From Lyngbya sp. HA4199-MV5 (GTDB lineage: Bacteria; Cyanobacteriota; Cyanobacteriia; Leptolyngbyales; Leptolyngbyaceae), in NCBI GenBank assembly GCA_019359375.1, contig JAHHHL010000010.1, forward strand, positions 62,001 to 126,000: a stretch of DNA of 64,000 bases, given 5' to 3'. The translations under genes were made by a program, and so were the position numbers. The notes beneath the pieces are model-generated. The model made no database searches. It saw only the letters and a list, made by a program, of their open reading frames with translations, and was not told the origin of the DNA. Position 1 is the stretch's first letter, and each line of letters begins with the position of its first letter. Positions 36,529 to 44,602 of the stretch are shown here, piece after piece.

Positions 36529-36800
36529 CAATCGACAAGAGAACACAAATGCAACCTTGGAGGTCACCCTTATGCTCTAAAGATAAGAGCTTTCCTACGG
36601 CTCTCATCTACCCAGGTAGGGACTACAAGCTAGTGAAGATTGCAAGTCGAATACGTTGGGATTATATGATGGCATCTTTTGCGAGACTGCTACATATAGT
36701 GTCATTCGAGATCGCGCTTGTCAAGCATGTTGCATTCTGTTGCGGCTTGCAGTCCTCTACCGCAAAGCACTTTGCGTACAAAACACTAGAGGACACAATA

Positions 36801-37661
36801 ATGTCTAATTCTTCAAAAGGCACTGCTTTAGTTTACGAAGGCTCGATGATTCACCGCAACGCTAAAAATGGGCTAGTCTGCTTGACCGACATGTGGAAGG
36901 CAGAAGGTAGTCCTGCCAACAAAGAGCCTTTAGCTTGGATACGACTAGAGGCTACACAAGAGCTTCTAAATCATATTTGTGATCAAACTGGTACTGTACC
37001 AGTTTGGTCGGAATGGAAACGCGGCAAACGAGAAGCCAAAAGGGTCATCACTCAAGTCTCAGGTTTTTTAGAACCTAAGCGAGGGGGGACTGCCCCCGGA
37101 ACATATGCTTCTTCTCAGTTTGCGGTCGACTATGCTCAGATTCTTTCTGTAGATTTCCACCAATGGGCGCTAAATGCTCTTGCAGAAAGAATTGAAGAAG
37201 AGACAGATCCAGAACAAGCCCTTTCTCGTGGGTACAAGCGGGCAGTTAAGACATGGAAGCAGCAGGGTCACTCTGACGAGAATATTGAAGTTCTTGCTCA
37301 GTGCGTAATTGTCCGCAAAGACTTTGCCAGCACCTTAGCTCAGCACGGCGCTGTAGACCCGGAAACTCTACCCACTTGGATTAAAAGCGAAGGCATGGCA
37401 TATGGCTATCTCACTAACCTGATTTACAAGCTTCTAATCAAGGATAGAGCCGCGAGTTATCGCCAAAAACATAAGCTACCAAAAGACGCTAATGTTCGCG
37501 ATCATTTGGCTAAAACAGGAAAAATGGTACAGCGCGCAGCTATTATGCTTGCAGAGACGATGGCGAGGGAAAACATTCGAGAGGAAAATCGTTATGGTTT
37601 TTCCCCATGCCGCACAGCTTGCGAACAGGCGGGTAAAAAGGTTGCGCGAATATTTGAGTAG
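36801..37661 (+). CDS. KilA-N domain protein (phage/mobile-element type DNA-binding)
   Basis: A 286-residue protein from ATG 36801 (AGAGGA upstream). Residues ~8-125 show the KilA-N pattern: YEGSMIHRNAKNGLVCLTDMWKAEGSPANKEPLAWIR at the start, and GTYASSQFAVDYAQILSVDFHQWALNAL at the end. This DNA-binding fold occurs in phage antirepressors, KilA and large DNA virus proteins. The C-terminal half (Lys/Arg-rich helices) is not recognisable. The gene contains no GCGATCGC octamer, unlike its surroundings, and sits beside an odd tRNA. It could be a remnant of an integrated phage or plasmid. An in-frame extension to 36504 overlaps the tRNA and is rejected. Confidence 0.8.
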   Translation: MSNSSKGTALVYEGSMIHRNAKNGLVCLTDMWKAEGSPANKEPLAWIRLEATQELLNHICDQTGTVPVWSEWKRGKREAKRVITQVSGFLEPKRGGTAPGTYASSQFAVDYAQILSVDFHQWALNALAERIEEETDPEQALSRGYKRAVKTWKQQGHSDENIEVLAQCVIVRKDFASTLAQHGAVDPETLPTWIKSEGMAYGYLTNLIYKLLIKDRAASYRQKHKLPKDANVRDHLAKTGKMVQRAAIMLAETMARENIREENRYGFSPCRTACEQAGKKVARIFE

Positions 37662-37662
37662 C

Positions 37663-37770
37663 TTATATTAAGCTGTCCAATGGGTGCTGTTCCAGTACTT
37701 CTGCGAATGGCATCCATTGCTCATTAGCGGTAACCACCAATACCTCTTCATCCTTGCGACTTTTTCCAAA
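37663..37770 (-). pseudogene. Possible C-terminal coding remnant
   Basis: A minus-strand frame of 35 codons (after an in-frame TGA) reads like real protein: RKDEEVLVVTANEQWM, ending LEQHPLDSLI and a stop. It has no start codon and no upstream coding continuation. It could be the broken end of a small toxin-antitoxin-type protein; no family can be named. Confidence 0.3.
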
Positions 37771-37812
37771 TCAAACCATTCATTGAACACACCTATTTAA
37801 GCATTAGCTGCT

Positions 37813-37923
37813 CTACCTAAAGGCTTTCACTGCTTGCGATCGCGATTCGACCGCCGCACGCTCAGCTAGTCGATCGAGATTGATCTCTCTAATTTGCACT
37901 TTGGAAATTAGATAACTGAACAT
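37813..37923 (-). CDS. Small 36-residue protein coupled to upstream hypothetical gene
   Basis: The frame starts at an ATG that overlaps the stop of the preceding minus-strand gene (TGATG) and ends at TAG. It encodes MFSYLISKVQIREINLDRLA and then AERAAVESRSQAVKAFR-type sequence (residues 20-36). A related fragment lies at 39221-39340: its last ~22 codons match with changes that keep the reading frame, which argues that the sequence is or was coding. There is no known family. It could alternatively be the detached C-terminus of an older gene. Confidence 0.45.
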   Translation of the reverse strand: MFSYLISKVQIREINLDRLAERAAVESRSQAVKAFR

Positions 37924-38453
37924 CACTTTTTATAAGAAAAACCCTGCTGAACCTGAATCAATTTTTCCAGCATATTCTTAGCTAGTTTAAGCGTATCGAT
38001 TTGCTTGATAGCATTATTAAAATTGCGCTTGCTGCCATTAGTATCGCTACCAGTTAGCAAATTTTGGACTGCATAAAGACGATCGACTTCGGGCAGCACA
38101 AGGCAGCGTTCCAAATAAACAGCAATTTCAGGTAGGGGACGATCTTCCCAGAAGGGGCGGGCTTCAATGGCAACAGGATCATCGCTCATCAAAAAAGTTA
38201 CGACAGATTGGATGAATGAATTATGGTCAATCAAGCGTTGAGACAGCACAGAATCAGAGAGTACAGAGCCGTTCTCTGTTGGCGCATCATCACCCCATTG
38301 ATCCAGCCAGTCGCCATCGACATCTTCGACGTAGCGATCGACAAAATTCACGCCATATTCCAGCCAGTCTTGCTGCATTTTGTTGGCGGCGGCAAGAGCT
38401 TCGGCAAAACTAGGGAGATTTGATGACGGCTGTGAGTGGTCTTGGGGTTGCAT
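37923..38453 (-). CDS. Hypothetical protein, 176 residues
   Basis: An acidic, soluble protein without recognised domains. It starts MQPQDHSQPSSNLPSFAEAL and has a Trp/Asp-rich middle (WLEYGVNFVDRYVEDVDGDWLDQWGDD) and a helical C-terminus (IKQIDTLKLAKNMLEKLIQVQQGF). It lies 45 bases after the hypothetical gene 38499-39188 on the same strand and overlaps the 36-residue frame by one base, so the three probably form an operon. Confidence 0.6.
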   Translation of the reverse strand: MQPQDHSQPSSNLPSFAEALAAANKMQQDWLEYGVNFVDRYVEDVDGDWLDQWGDDAPTENGSVLSDSVLSQRLIDHNSFIQSVVTFLMSDDPVAIEARPFWEDRPLPEIAVYLERCLVLPEVDRLYAVQNLLTGSDTNGSKRNFNNAIKQIDTLKLAKNMLEKLIQVQQGFSYKK

Positions 38454-38498
38454 GGAGTGAGCCTGCTTGTGTAACGGTAAGCCTGAGTTATGTTCTCC

Positions 38499-39188
38499 CT
38501 ATGAGACTTTTTGGTAGTTGCCTGATTCTAGTGTGTCGCTGCTTCCCAGTGCCAGCAGAGCCAACTGCTGAATGTAATCTGGCATTCCAGGGTTGTAGCT
38601 GATAAACAAACCCCTCTCTATTCTCCAACTTTGAAGCGTAGTTTTCCAGTCTGCATATTTTTGTTGCGAGTACTCATCCGATAAACTGGTGATTTGGGTG
38701 CTAAGGGACTGTTGCTGCCGATGACTCACAATCAAATCAGTTGCCATCGATAAATCGGCGATATAGCGCCGCCAGAATTCGCCTTCTTGCTGATTTACGG
38801 CTTTGGCAACCGCTTGGATCACTTTCTCGTCTGCGGCGCTAAATGCTCCAGCCATTAGTTTCTGTCGCCAAAGATAAAATTTGGGATCGTTCTCCTCCAG
38901 CCATCGGGGAAACAGTTCGCTGTACCAATACCGTTGGGGCGGAGACAGTTGCAGTAACGCAACCCGTTGCTCTTCTAAAAGTTGGGCTTTGAGTATCAGC
39001 CAGAGTGTAGCATCGGTGATCACTTCCAGCAAAAAAGCCATGACAGCCCGTTTTGTAGTAAGTTTCCCGGGTTTCAAATCTTTAACCCAGCGATTGATTT
39101 CGTCTAACCGTTTTGCCAATGCTGGATCGATGGTTGTAGCTTCTTGAAGTAAACTCCTTGGTTTTTCCTGGACATCTTTACCTTGCAA
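38499..39188 (-). CDS. Hypothetical protein, 229 residues
   Basis: A mostly helical protein with no family I recognise. Segments such as LAKRLDEINRWVKDLKPGKL, VMAFLLEVITDATLWLILKAQLLEEQ and PPQRYWYSELFPRWLEENDPKFYLW are rich in aromatic residues. No signal peptide; one moderately hydrophobic helix near residues 50-68 is too polar at its ends to be a sure TM. It is first in a small minus-strand group with the next hypothetical gene. Confidence 0.6.
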   Translation of the reverse strand: MQGKDVQEKPRSLLQEATTIDPALAKRLDEINRWVKDLKPGKLTTKRAVMAFLLEVITDATLWLILKAQLLEEQRVALLQLSPPQRYWYSELFPRWLEENDPKFYLWRQKLMAGAFSAADEKVIQAVAKAVNQQEGEFWRRYIADLSMATDLIVSHRQQQSLSTQITSLSDEYSQQKYADWKTTLQSWRIERGLFISYNPGMPDYIQQLALLALGSSDTLESGNYQKVS

Positions 39189-39220
39189 CGTAGGCTCCTC
39201 TTAAAGGCGATCGCTCCATC

Positions 39221-39340
39221 TTATTCTCGAAAGGCTTTTACTGCTTGCGATCGCGATTCGATCGCCACACAATCAGCCAGTCGATCGAGATCGATACCCT
39301 TTACAAACTGGCTCTCACCAACCTTGAAGCGACAAAGATG
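39221..39340 (-). pseudogene. Coding remnant, second copy of the ESRSQAVKAFR tail
   Basis: Bases 39230-39295 match 37819-37884 at about 59 of 66 positions, same orientation. Read on the minus strand, the frame gives IDLDRLADCVAIESRSQAVK, then AFRE and a stop, preceded by CRFKVGESQFVKG. No in-frame start codon is available between the previous gene and this tail, so it appears to be a broken paralogue of the tail at 37813-37923. The two copies bracket the pair of hypothetical genes. Confidence 0.45.
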
Positions 39341-39341
39341 A

Positions 39342-39614
39342 TTATCGATCGAACAAACGCGCTACTCCGCTACCAAGCAAGTAGAAGATGCCTACGACGA
39401 CCATTTGAATGAAGTAAGTAATGAGTAAAGACTGATAGAGTTTGAAACTCCGCTGCTGAAACAGGTCGCTCCATAAATACCATTTGCCTTGAATATAAGC
39501 GGCGGTGAAAAGTAGGGCTAGTAGTGGCACGCTCCACAGGGGAAATTTGGCAAAGCCTGTATAAATAGCGATCGCCAGCAACCCAAGCCCTAGTAGCCCT
39601 TTGATTACATTCAT
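39342..39614 (-). CDS. Small integral membrane protein, 90 residues
   Basis: Three hydrophobic segments: LLGLGLLAIAIYTGFA, WSVPLLALLFTAAYIQG and LITYFIQMVVVGIFYLLGSGVA. No known family or catalytic residues. It lies 29 bases after the L,D-transpeptidase gene on the same strand and may be co-transcribed with it. Confidence 0.65.
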   Translation of the reverse strand: MNVIKGLLGLGLLAIAIYTGFAKFPLWSVPLLALLFTAAYIQGKWYLWSDLFQQRSFKLYQSLLITYFIQMVVVGIFYLLGSGVARLFDR

Positions 39615-39643
39615 TACGCTCTCCTCACCACAGCTACGTACCC

Positions 39644-40243
39644 TTATGGCAACACTTTAACCTGAGTGCCCAGGCTAACCTGCGAAAAGAGATCTTTCAA
39701 ATCGCTATCGTGCATATGGATGCAGCCGTGAGAAGCAGCTTTACCCACAGTGCCAGCATCTAAGGTGCCGTGAAAGCCAATCCAGTTGGTGCCGTTCGTC
39801 CAAAAGCCAATCCAGTATCCCCGCAGTGGATTTCTGGGATCGTTAGCGGCAAGGCGCTCATTGGTGAAAGGGTTGATCCAGGTAGGATTCCGCTTCATCT
39901 GCATGACTTTGAAGGTTCCGATCGGCGTTTCCCAACCCTGTTTCCCAGTGCCGATCGCGTAGCGTTTGATCAGCACATCGCCCTGATAGAGCACAGCTTG
40001 ACGACGACTCAGGTAGATTTCAAGGCGAGTTACGCGATCACTTGATAGGGCTTTGTCTTGCAGCATGGGCTGCGGGGCAGTCTGGGCTGTAGCAGCAGGA
40101 TTGATAGCGAACCCTGTGACGATCGCTCCGCCCGCGATCGCACTGGTGCAGCAGGCGATCGCCATGAACTTACTGACTTGTCTTGCGAACGCTGCTAACT
40201 GGGGGTTGCTGTACATCTGCTTTGAGGATGTAAGGGGCGACAA
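39644..40243 (-). CDS. L,D-transpeptidase (YkuD domain), exported
   Basis: A peptidoglycan cross-linking or lipoprotein-attaching enzyme of 199 residues. A signal/anchor segment (about 27-55) precedes the YkuD domain (about 72-198: LEIYLSRRQAVLYQGDVL, GTGKQGWETPIGTF). The catalytic block has H158-G-T and SHGC at 171-174 with nucleophile Cys174. The residue two after Cys is His176, where most members have Arg (SHGCxR), a notable substitution. An internal Met at residue 27 (40165) is an alternative start that would place the signal peptide at the very N-terminus. Confidence 0.88.
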   Translation of the reverse strand: MSPLTSSKQMYSNPQLAAFARQVSKFMAIACCTSAIAGGAIVTGFAINPAATAQTAPQPMLQDKALSSDRVTRLEIYLSRRQAVLYQGDVLIKRYAIGTGKQGWETPIGTFKVMQMKRNPTWINPFTNERLAANDPRNPLRGYWIGFWTNGTNWIGFHGTLDAGTVGKAASHGCIHMHDSDLKDLFSQVSLGTQVKVLP

Positions 40244-40447
40244 ACGTTGATCAGACGGGACGTGATCTCAAAACGTTCGTCTACAACGTACCCAATCTCT
40301 ATCTTGAGATAGATGACCTTTTGAAAAAGTTTAGTCAAGACATTGTGAAGGGATGGGCAATCGCAATTTTGCCTCCCTATTTATCCGCGCACCAATCCAC
40401 CAAAGGACGGTTGTACAATAGAGCCGTTGTGCTGTGCGACACGAACC

Positions 40448-41743
40448 TTGATTGAGCGTTATACCCTGCCCGAAATGGGCGCATTGTGGACTGATACTTA
40501 CAAGCTAAAAACCTGGCTGCAAGTAGAAATTGCCGTCTGCGAGGCGCAGGCAGAGTTGGGCACCATTCCCGCTGAGGCTGTGGCGGAGATTAGAGCGAAG
40601 GCAAACTTTGATCCCCGGCGCGTGCTGGAAATTGAGGCAGAAGTGCGCCACGATATGATCGCTTTCCTCACAAACGTCAACGAGTACGTGGGCGATGCGG
40701 GACGTTACATTCACCTGGGTCTGACCAGTTCTGATGTGCTGGATACGGCTCTGGCGTTGCAGTTGGTTGCCAGTTTAGAAGTCCTCATGGGGCAGCTAGA
40801 GTCACTGATTCAAGCCATTCGCTATCAGGCACAGCAGCATCGCAGCACGGTCATGATTGGTCGATCGCACGGCATCCATGCAGAACCGATTACCTTTGGG
40901 TTTAAGCTGGCTGGCTGGCTGGCTGAAGTGTTGCGCCACCGCGATCGCCTCTGTCAGCAAAAGCGCAACATTGCAGTGGGCAAAATCTCTGGTGCAGTCG
41001 GCACTTACGCTAATATTGACCCCCAGGTGGAAGCGATCGCCTGCCAGAATCTTGGCTTAGAGCCAGATACCGCGTCTACCCAGGTGGTTTCGCGCGATCG
41101 TCATGCGGCGTTTGTGCAAACCCTGGCTCTGTTGGCGGCATCGATCGAGCGCTTTGCAGTGGAAATTCGCAATCTCCAGCGTACCGATGTGCTGGAAGTC
41201 GAAGAATTTTTTGCGAAAGGTCAAAAGGGGTCTTCTGCGATGCCCCACAAGCGCAACCCCATTCGCTCTGAGCGGCTAACCGGGATGGCACGAGTGGTTC
41301 GCAGCCATGCCAGCACCGCGTTAGAAAATGTGGCGTTGTGGCACGAACGCGATATTTCTCACAGTGCGGCAGAACGCGTGATTCTCCCCGATGCCTGCAT
41401 CCTGACCCACTTTATGCTGGTCGAAGCGACGGATCTGGTCAAAAATCTGCTGGTCTACCCCGACAACATGACGCGCAACATGAATCTGTACGGCGGTGTG
41501 GTCTTTAGTCAGCGAGTGCTACTGACGCTGGTGGAAAAAGGCATGAGCCGCGAAGACGCGTATACCGTTGTGCAATCCTGCGCGCACCAGGCATGGAATA
41601 AACCTGATGGTGATTTTCACGCTCTGATTAGCCAGGACGATCGCGTTGCCAAGCATCTGTCCGCCGAAGACGTGGCAGGGTGTTTTGACCCGCAGCACCA
41701 CCTGAAGCATCTCGACCAAATTTATCAGCGTCTGGGCATTTAG
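40448..41743 (+). CDS. purB: Adenylosuccinate lyase
   Basis: Catalyses two fumarate-releasing steps of purine synthesis (SAICAR to AICAR, adenylosuccinate to AMP). A 431-residue protein of the fumarase/aspartase superfamily with the signature GSSAMPHKRNP. It also has TSSDVLDTALALQL and GRSHGIHAEP. The start is taken as TTG 40448 because the family N-terminus is MIERYTLPEMG; the frame continues to another TTG at 40427 without family character. It converges on the GTPase gene with a palindrome between them. Confidence 0.95.
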   Translation: MIERYTLPEMGALWTDTYKLKTWLQVEIAVCEAQAELGTIPAEAVAEIRAKANFDPRRVLEIEAEVRHDMIAFLTNVNEYVGDAGRYIHLGLTSSDVLDTALALQLVASLEVLMGQLESLIQAIRYQAQQHRSTVMIGRSHGIHAEPITFGFKLAGWLAEVLRHRDRLCQQKRNIAVGKISGAVGTYANIDPQVEAIACQNLGLEPDTASTQVVSRDRHAAFVQTLALLAASIERFAVEIRNLQRTDVLEVEEFFAKGQKGSSAMPHKRNPIRSERLTGMARVVRSHASTALENVALWHERDISHSAAERVILPDACILTHFMLVEATDLVKNLLVYPDNMTRNMNLYGGVVFSQRVLLTLVEKGMSREDAYTVVQSCAHQAWNKPDGDFHALISQDDRVAKHLSAEDVAGCFDPQHHLKHLDQIYQRLGI

Positions 41744-41754
41744 CATCGTTCTCT

Positions 41755-41782
41755 GTAGGGATGTTCCATGGAACGTCCCTAC
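41755..41782 (+). terminator. Palindrome GTAGGGA...TCCCTAC between convergent genes
   Basis: A 28-bp near-perfect palindrome (14-base arms, one G-T type mismatch; central TTCCATGGAA) sits 11 bases after purB and 11 bases after the facing GTPase gene. It could end both transcripts. Related palindromes occur at 56557-56585 and 56738-56765, so it also belongs to a dispersed hairpin family. Confidence 0.65.
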
Positions 41783-41793
41783 TACGGAGATGA

Positions 41794-43134
41794 TCAACCA
41801 TTCTGCTTAAACCGTTCTTTCGCCGCTGCGAAGGATTCGTTCATGGCTTGCTGAATGCGCTTCGGGTCAGGTGTCTTGCCGCCCATCAAATCACCGAAAT
41901 ACACGCAGGCAGCTTCGCCGAGTGCCCAGGTGTAGGCGGCTGCCCACGATGCTGCGATGACGCTGCCAAAGCCAGGGATGAATTTGATCAACTCGCGCCC
42001 GATCGCCTGAGCCAGAAACCCACCCCCGATCGCGCTTACAATCCCACCTGCCTGAGAAGGCGACAGCGTTTGCCCGTAAAGCTGTCCCAACAGCCCCACG
42101 AGGGAAACTTGAAGCGCCGTCAGCACGGGCATGGTGGCAAAGGGCAAGGGCACCGCAGCGAGCGTGGCAGCCATGATTGCAAACGGCAGAATGTAACGCC
42201 GACCCGCATCACGATACAAATTGCCCAGCTTCTCTCCAGCACTATCCGTCAAGAGTTGGTGCATGGCGCGGGCTTCGGCTTCTGGCAACAGGTCGGCGAG
42301 TGCGTTGATGAATGCTTCTAAGCCGTAGAAGGTGGGGGTAAATGCGTCTTCTTCGAGCGTGAAGTCAATCATCACGGCGCGATCGTACAGTCCCTTGAAC
42401 GATTCCTGCACAGCGGCGAACGATCGAGTCACTGCTGCCACATCCGGTGGATAGGGGGGATGATCGCTCAATGTGGCGGGATATAGCTCATGCAGAGACG
42501 TAACCACCAGCAAACATGGGACTTCTGAATGCTGCTGGCGGAGTTGACTGGCGATTTGCCGCAACGTGTCGATCGCAAAATCATTCACCTTCACGGTCAG
42601 GATGAGAACTCTGGCACGGCGGTTTTCGTCCGGTTGAAGTTCTCCCAGTAATTCTTGCGCGATCGCGTCGGTATCTTGAGCCACGTCGCCCAGCCCAACC
42701 GTATCGGTAAAAATCAGCAGCGGCAGGTCACTTGTCGGATAGCTGTAACGCTGCGTGTGCTGCGTATGCGGTCGAAATCCCTGTCCCACAATGTCGGCAG
42801 AAACGCCCGTCAGTCCGCGCACGATCGAGCTTTTACCTGCCTGTGGTTTACCTACCAGCAATGCTTCGGTGGTAGGCAATTCTGACCGCACCTGCTCTAA
42901 AATTTCGACCACTTTAGCGTCGCTGACGCTAAACCAGGATGTAACGCTAGTCGTCATCCAGCGAAGCGGCGCAAACCGTTGCCAACCGCTCAATGATTCG
43001 GTGACGTTTTGCCAAAGGGGAATCGAAGGCTTTGCGCCATCAGCGTTCTCGACGTTTGATGCAACCGGGACGATCGTCGTCTCCTCCGGTGCCTGAGAAA
43101 CGTCTGAAGGGTGAACTTCAGAGGGTTCAGACAT
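41794..43134 (-). CDS. Era/YeeP-like GTPase with C-terminal DUF697-type membrane domain
   Basis: A 446-residue protein. The G domain starts near residue 80: P-loop GKPQAGKSS, then a Thr-containing switch I (PHTQHTQRY) and G3 DTVGLG. The G4 position reads TSLHELYP, so NKxD is absent and guanine specificity is uncertain. The C-terminal third has hydrophobic helices (YILPFAIMAATLAAVPLPFATMPVLTALQ; KFIPGFGSVIAASWAAAYTWALGEAA) matching DUF697-type regions found on cyanobacterial GTPases. Probably membrane-associated; cellular role unknown. Confidence 0.78.
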   Translation of the reverse strand: MSEPSEVHPSDVSQAPEETTIVPVASNVENADGAKPSIPLWQNVTESLSGWQRFAPLRWMTTSVTSWFSVSDAKVVEILEQVRSELPTTEALLVGKPQAGKSSIVRGLTGVSADIVGQGFRPHTQHTQRYSYPTSDLPLLIFTDTVGLGDVAQDTDAIAQELLGELQPDENRRARVLILTVKVNDFAIDTLRQIASQLRQQHSEVPCLLVVTSLHELYPATLSDHPPYPPDVAAVTRSFAAVQESFKGLYDRAVMIDFTLEEDAFTPTFYGLEAFINALADLLPEAEARAMHQLLTDSAGEKLGNLYRDAGRRYILPFAIMAATLAAVPLPFATMPVLTALQVSLVGLLGQLYGQTLSPSQAGGIVSAIGGGFLAQAIGRELIKFIPGFGSVIAASWAAAYTWALGEAACVYFGDLMGGKTPDPKRIQQAMNESFAAAKERFKQNG

Positions 43135-43393
43135 GAATCGCCTGATAGTGAATGGAATTTACACCTTTACAGTAATCTAAACCGTGGTCAGCGATCGATT
43201 AGCCTTGATCACTCAACGATCCGGTTACAGGGGCATCTCATTCAAAGCATCAGACATTGTGGCAGCAGATTGATAGCGGGTAAGCGATCAACAAAAGTGG
43301 GAAAAATCATCCGTTTCATCCGTTCCCATCCGCTGCCCATTCATCTATTTGGCAAGAATGCAATAGCCCTGCGATCGGTTAAGGAGAACAGAT

Positions 43394-43726
43394 TTAGATC
43401 TCTTCGCGACGATCGCCTGACGAGTTTGCACCTGGAGACGATTCGTAGAGGGCATCCAGTTGTTCGCGGGCATCTTCCACACTGACCGATCGCATCACCA
43501 ACAGCGGCTCATTGATGACGTTGCCAGCCGTATCCAAAAATTCTGGATGTGGCACCATCCGTAGCCGCGAGGTTCCCGATGCTTGCGGGTCGCCCATTGT
43601 CCAATTTCTAGACGGTTGACCTCGTTGCGATTCCATGCCCAATGTCATCAGGTTGCGGATCAAGTTTCCTACGGCAAGAAAGGCAAGTGTGGTAAACGCG
43701 ATGATGTAAAGCAGATGTAATAACAT
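43394..43726 (-). CDS. Small membrane-anchored protein (DUF2973-like)
   Basis: 110 residues: an N-terminal TM (MLLHLLYIIAFTTLAFLAVGNLI) and a soluble tail with LRMVPHPEFLDTAGNVINEPLLVMRSVSVEDAREQLDALYESSP. This matches my memory of the cyanobacterial DUF2973 family. The neighbouring gene looks like DUF2605, a pair often seen together. Function unknown. Confidence 0.65.
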   Translation of the reverse strand: MLLHLLYIIAFTTLAFLAVGNLIRNLMTLGMESQRGQPSRNWTMGDPQASGTSRLRMVPHPEFLDTAGNVINEPLLVMRSVSVEDAREQLDALYESSPGANSSGDRREEI

Positions 43727-43928
43727 AGGGTTTCCTCAAAGTGCGTAGCTTGAATGAGCGCTACAACTGTGTATTTTTATGAATGCTTAAAACGTCCGAC
43801 CATTGAAAATTCGATTAGTGTTCAAAACTTGATGAGTGGAGGCATCACTAGCAGCTCCTGCCTGCGCTTAAACCACCTGACCTACAAAATGGCTGTGAAT
43901 CGACAGCGATCGCTCGTGTATAAAATCC

Positions 43929-44270
43929 CTACAGCCCATTCACATTGTTTTGGCTAGACTCCTGCATTCTGAAGCGTACCGCAACTTGCCAGCACTCCGC
44001 GACTAGATCGTGCCAAGGTTTCATGACAGATGTTTCAATGCCAACTTGACCGTCCATAGCCCTAAACAGCAGCTGTGCGGTGCTCACTTCTTGCTGCGCC
44101 ACTGCCACTCGTGCCAACAAGTCTGCTCGTTTTTCTGCGCTCAGGAACAGAAGCGGCTCTGTCTCCAGAAGCAAGCGCGATCGCTGAAACCAATATTGGA
44201 AGTCTTCTAGCAGCGGTTCTAGGATCGATCGCAGCAGGCTTGAATCAGATGGGTCTGAATTAAACATCAC
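43929..44270 (-). CDS. Small cyanobacterial protein (DUF2605-like)
   Basis: 113 residues, helical: LLRSILEPLLEDFQYWFQRSRLLLETEPLLFLSAEKRADLLARV, then VAQQEVSTAQLLFRAMDGQVGIE. The pattern LLEPLLEDFQYWFxRSRxLLE is what I recall of DUF2605. It precedes the DUF2973-like gene on the same strand by about 200 bases. No catalytic features. Confidence 0.65.
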   Translation of the reverse strand: MMFNSDPSDSSLLRSILEPLLEDFQYWFQRSRLLLETEPLLFLSAEKRADLLARVAVAQQEVSTAQLLFRAMDGQVGIETSVMKPWHDLVAECWQVAVRFRMQESSQNNVNGL

Positions 44271-44602
44271 TTAAATTAATCTGTTATGTCCGCATTTCTC
44301 ATTTTAGCGTTTTCTCAGGTTCGTAAACCTTCTTTACATATCTTTAAGTAACGCAAGCTCGTTTCCACTAAAACGGGCTCAGTAAGATAGAGAAGAAGTC
44401 TTTGCCGTGCTGCGTCCTTTGCTTGCAGGATTTGATGTGACGAACAGTGGGCTGAGACTTTAGACTAAGAAAGTCGAGCATCATTGTTCTGTAACAGATG
44501 CTTTTGCCTCAGATGCTTTTGCGTTGGGGCACCCTAAGCGCCACCCAATTTTCATCATCGGCTGTGTACCAGGTTCGCGTCCACTTGTTTTGACCTTAAT
44601 TA
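44271..44602. other. Divergent promoter region of thrS
   Basis: About 330 bases between the DUF2605-like gene and thrS, divergently transcribed. It holds a short direct repeat (CAGATGCTTTTGC twice near 44497-44525). No T-box-like structure or riboswitch was recognised. Confidence 0.35.

Noticed and set aside
36504-36800. Longer KilA-N protein starting inside the tRNA-like gene
   Set aside because: The first 99 codons would overlap the tRNA and have no KilA-N similarity; ATG 36801 has a ribosome binding site and starts the domain.
43111-43485. 124-codon plus-strand frame upstream of the DUF697-type GTPase
   Set aside because: It overlaps the start of the GTPase and the end of the DUF2973-like gene antisense; composition is not coding-like.
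44271-44602. T-box or other leader control of thrS
   Set aside because: No T-box consensus, specifier stem or terminator/antiterminator pair was found; T-boxes are also not expected in cyanobacteria.
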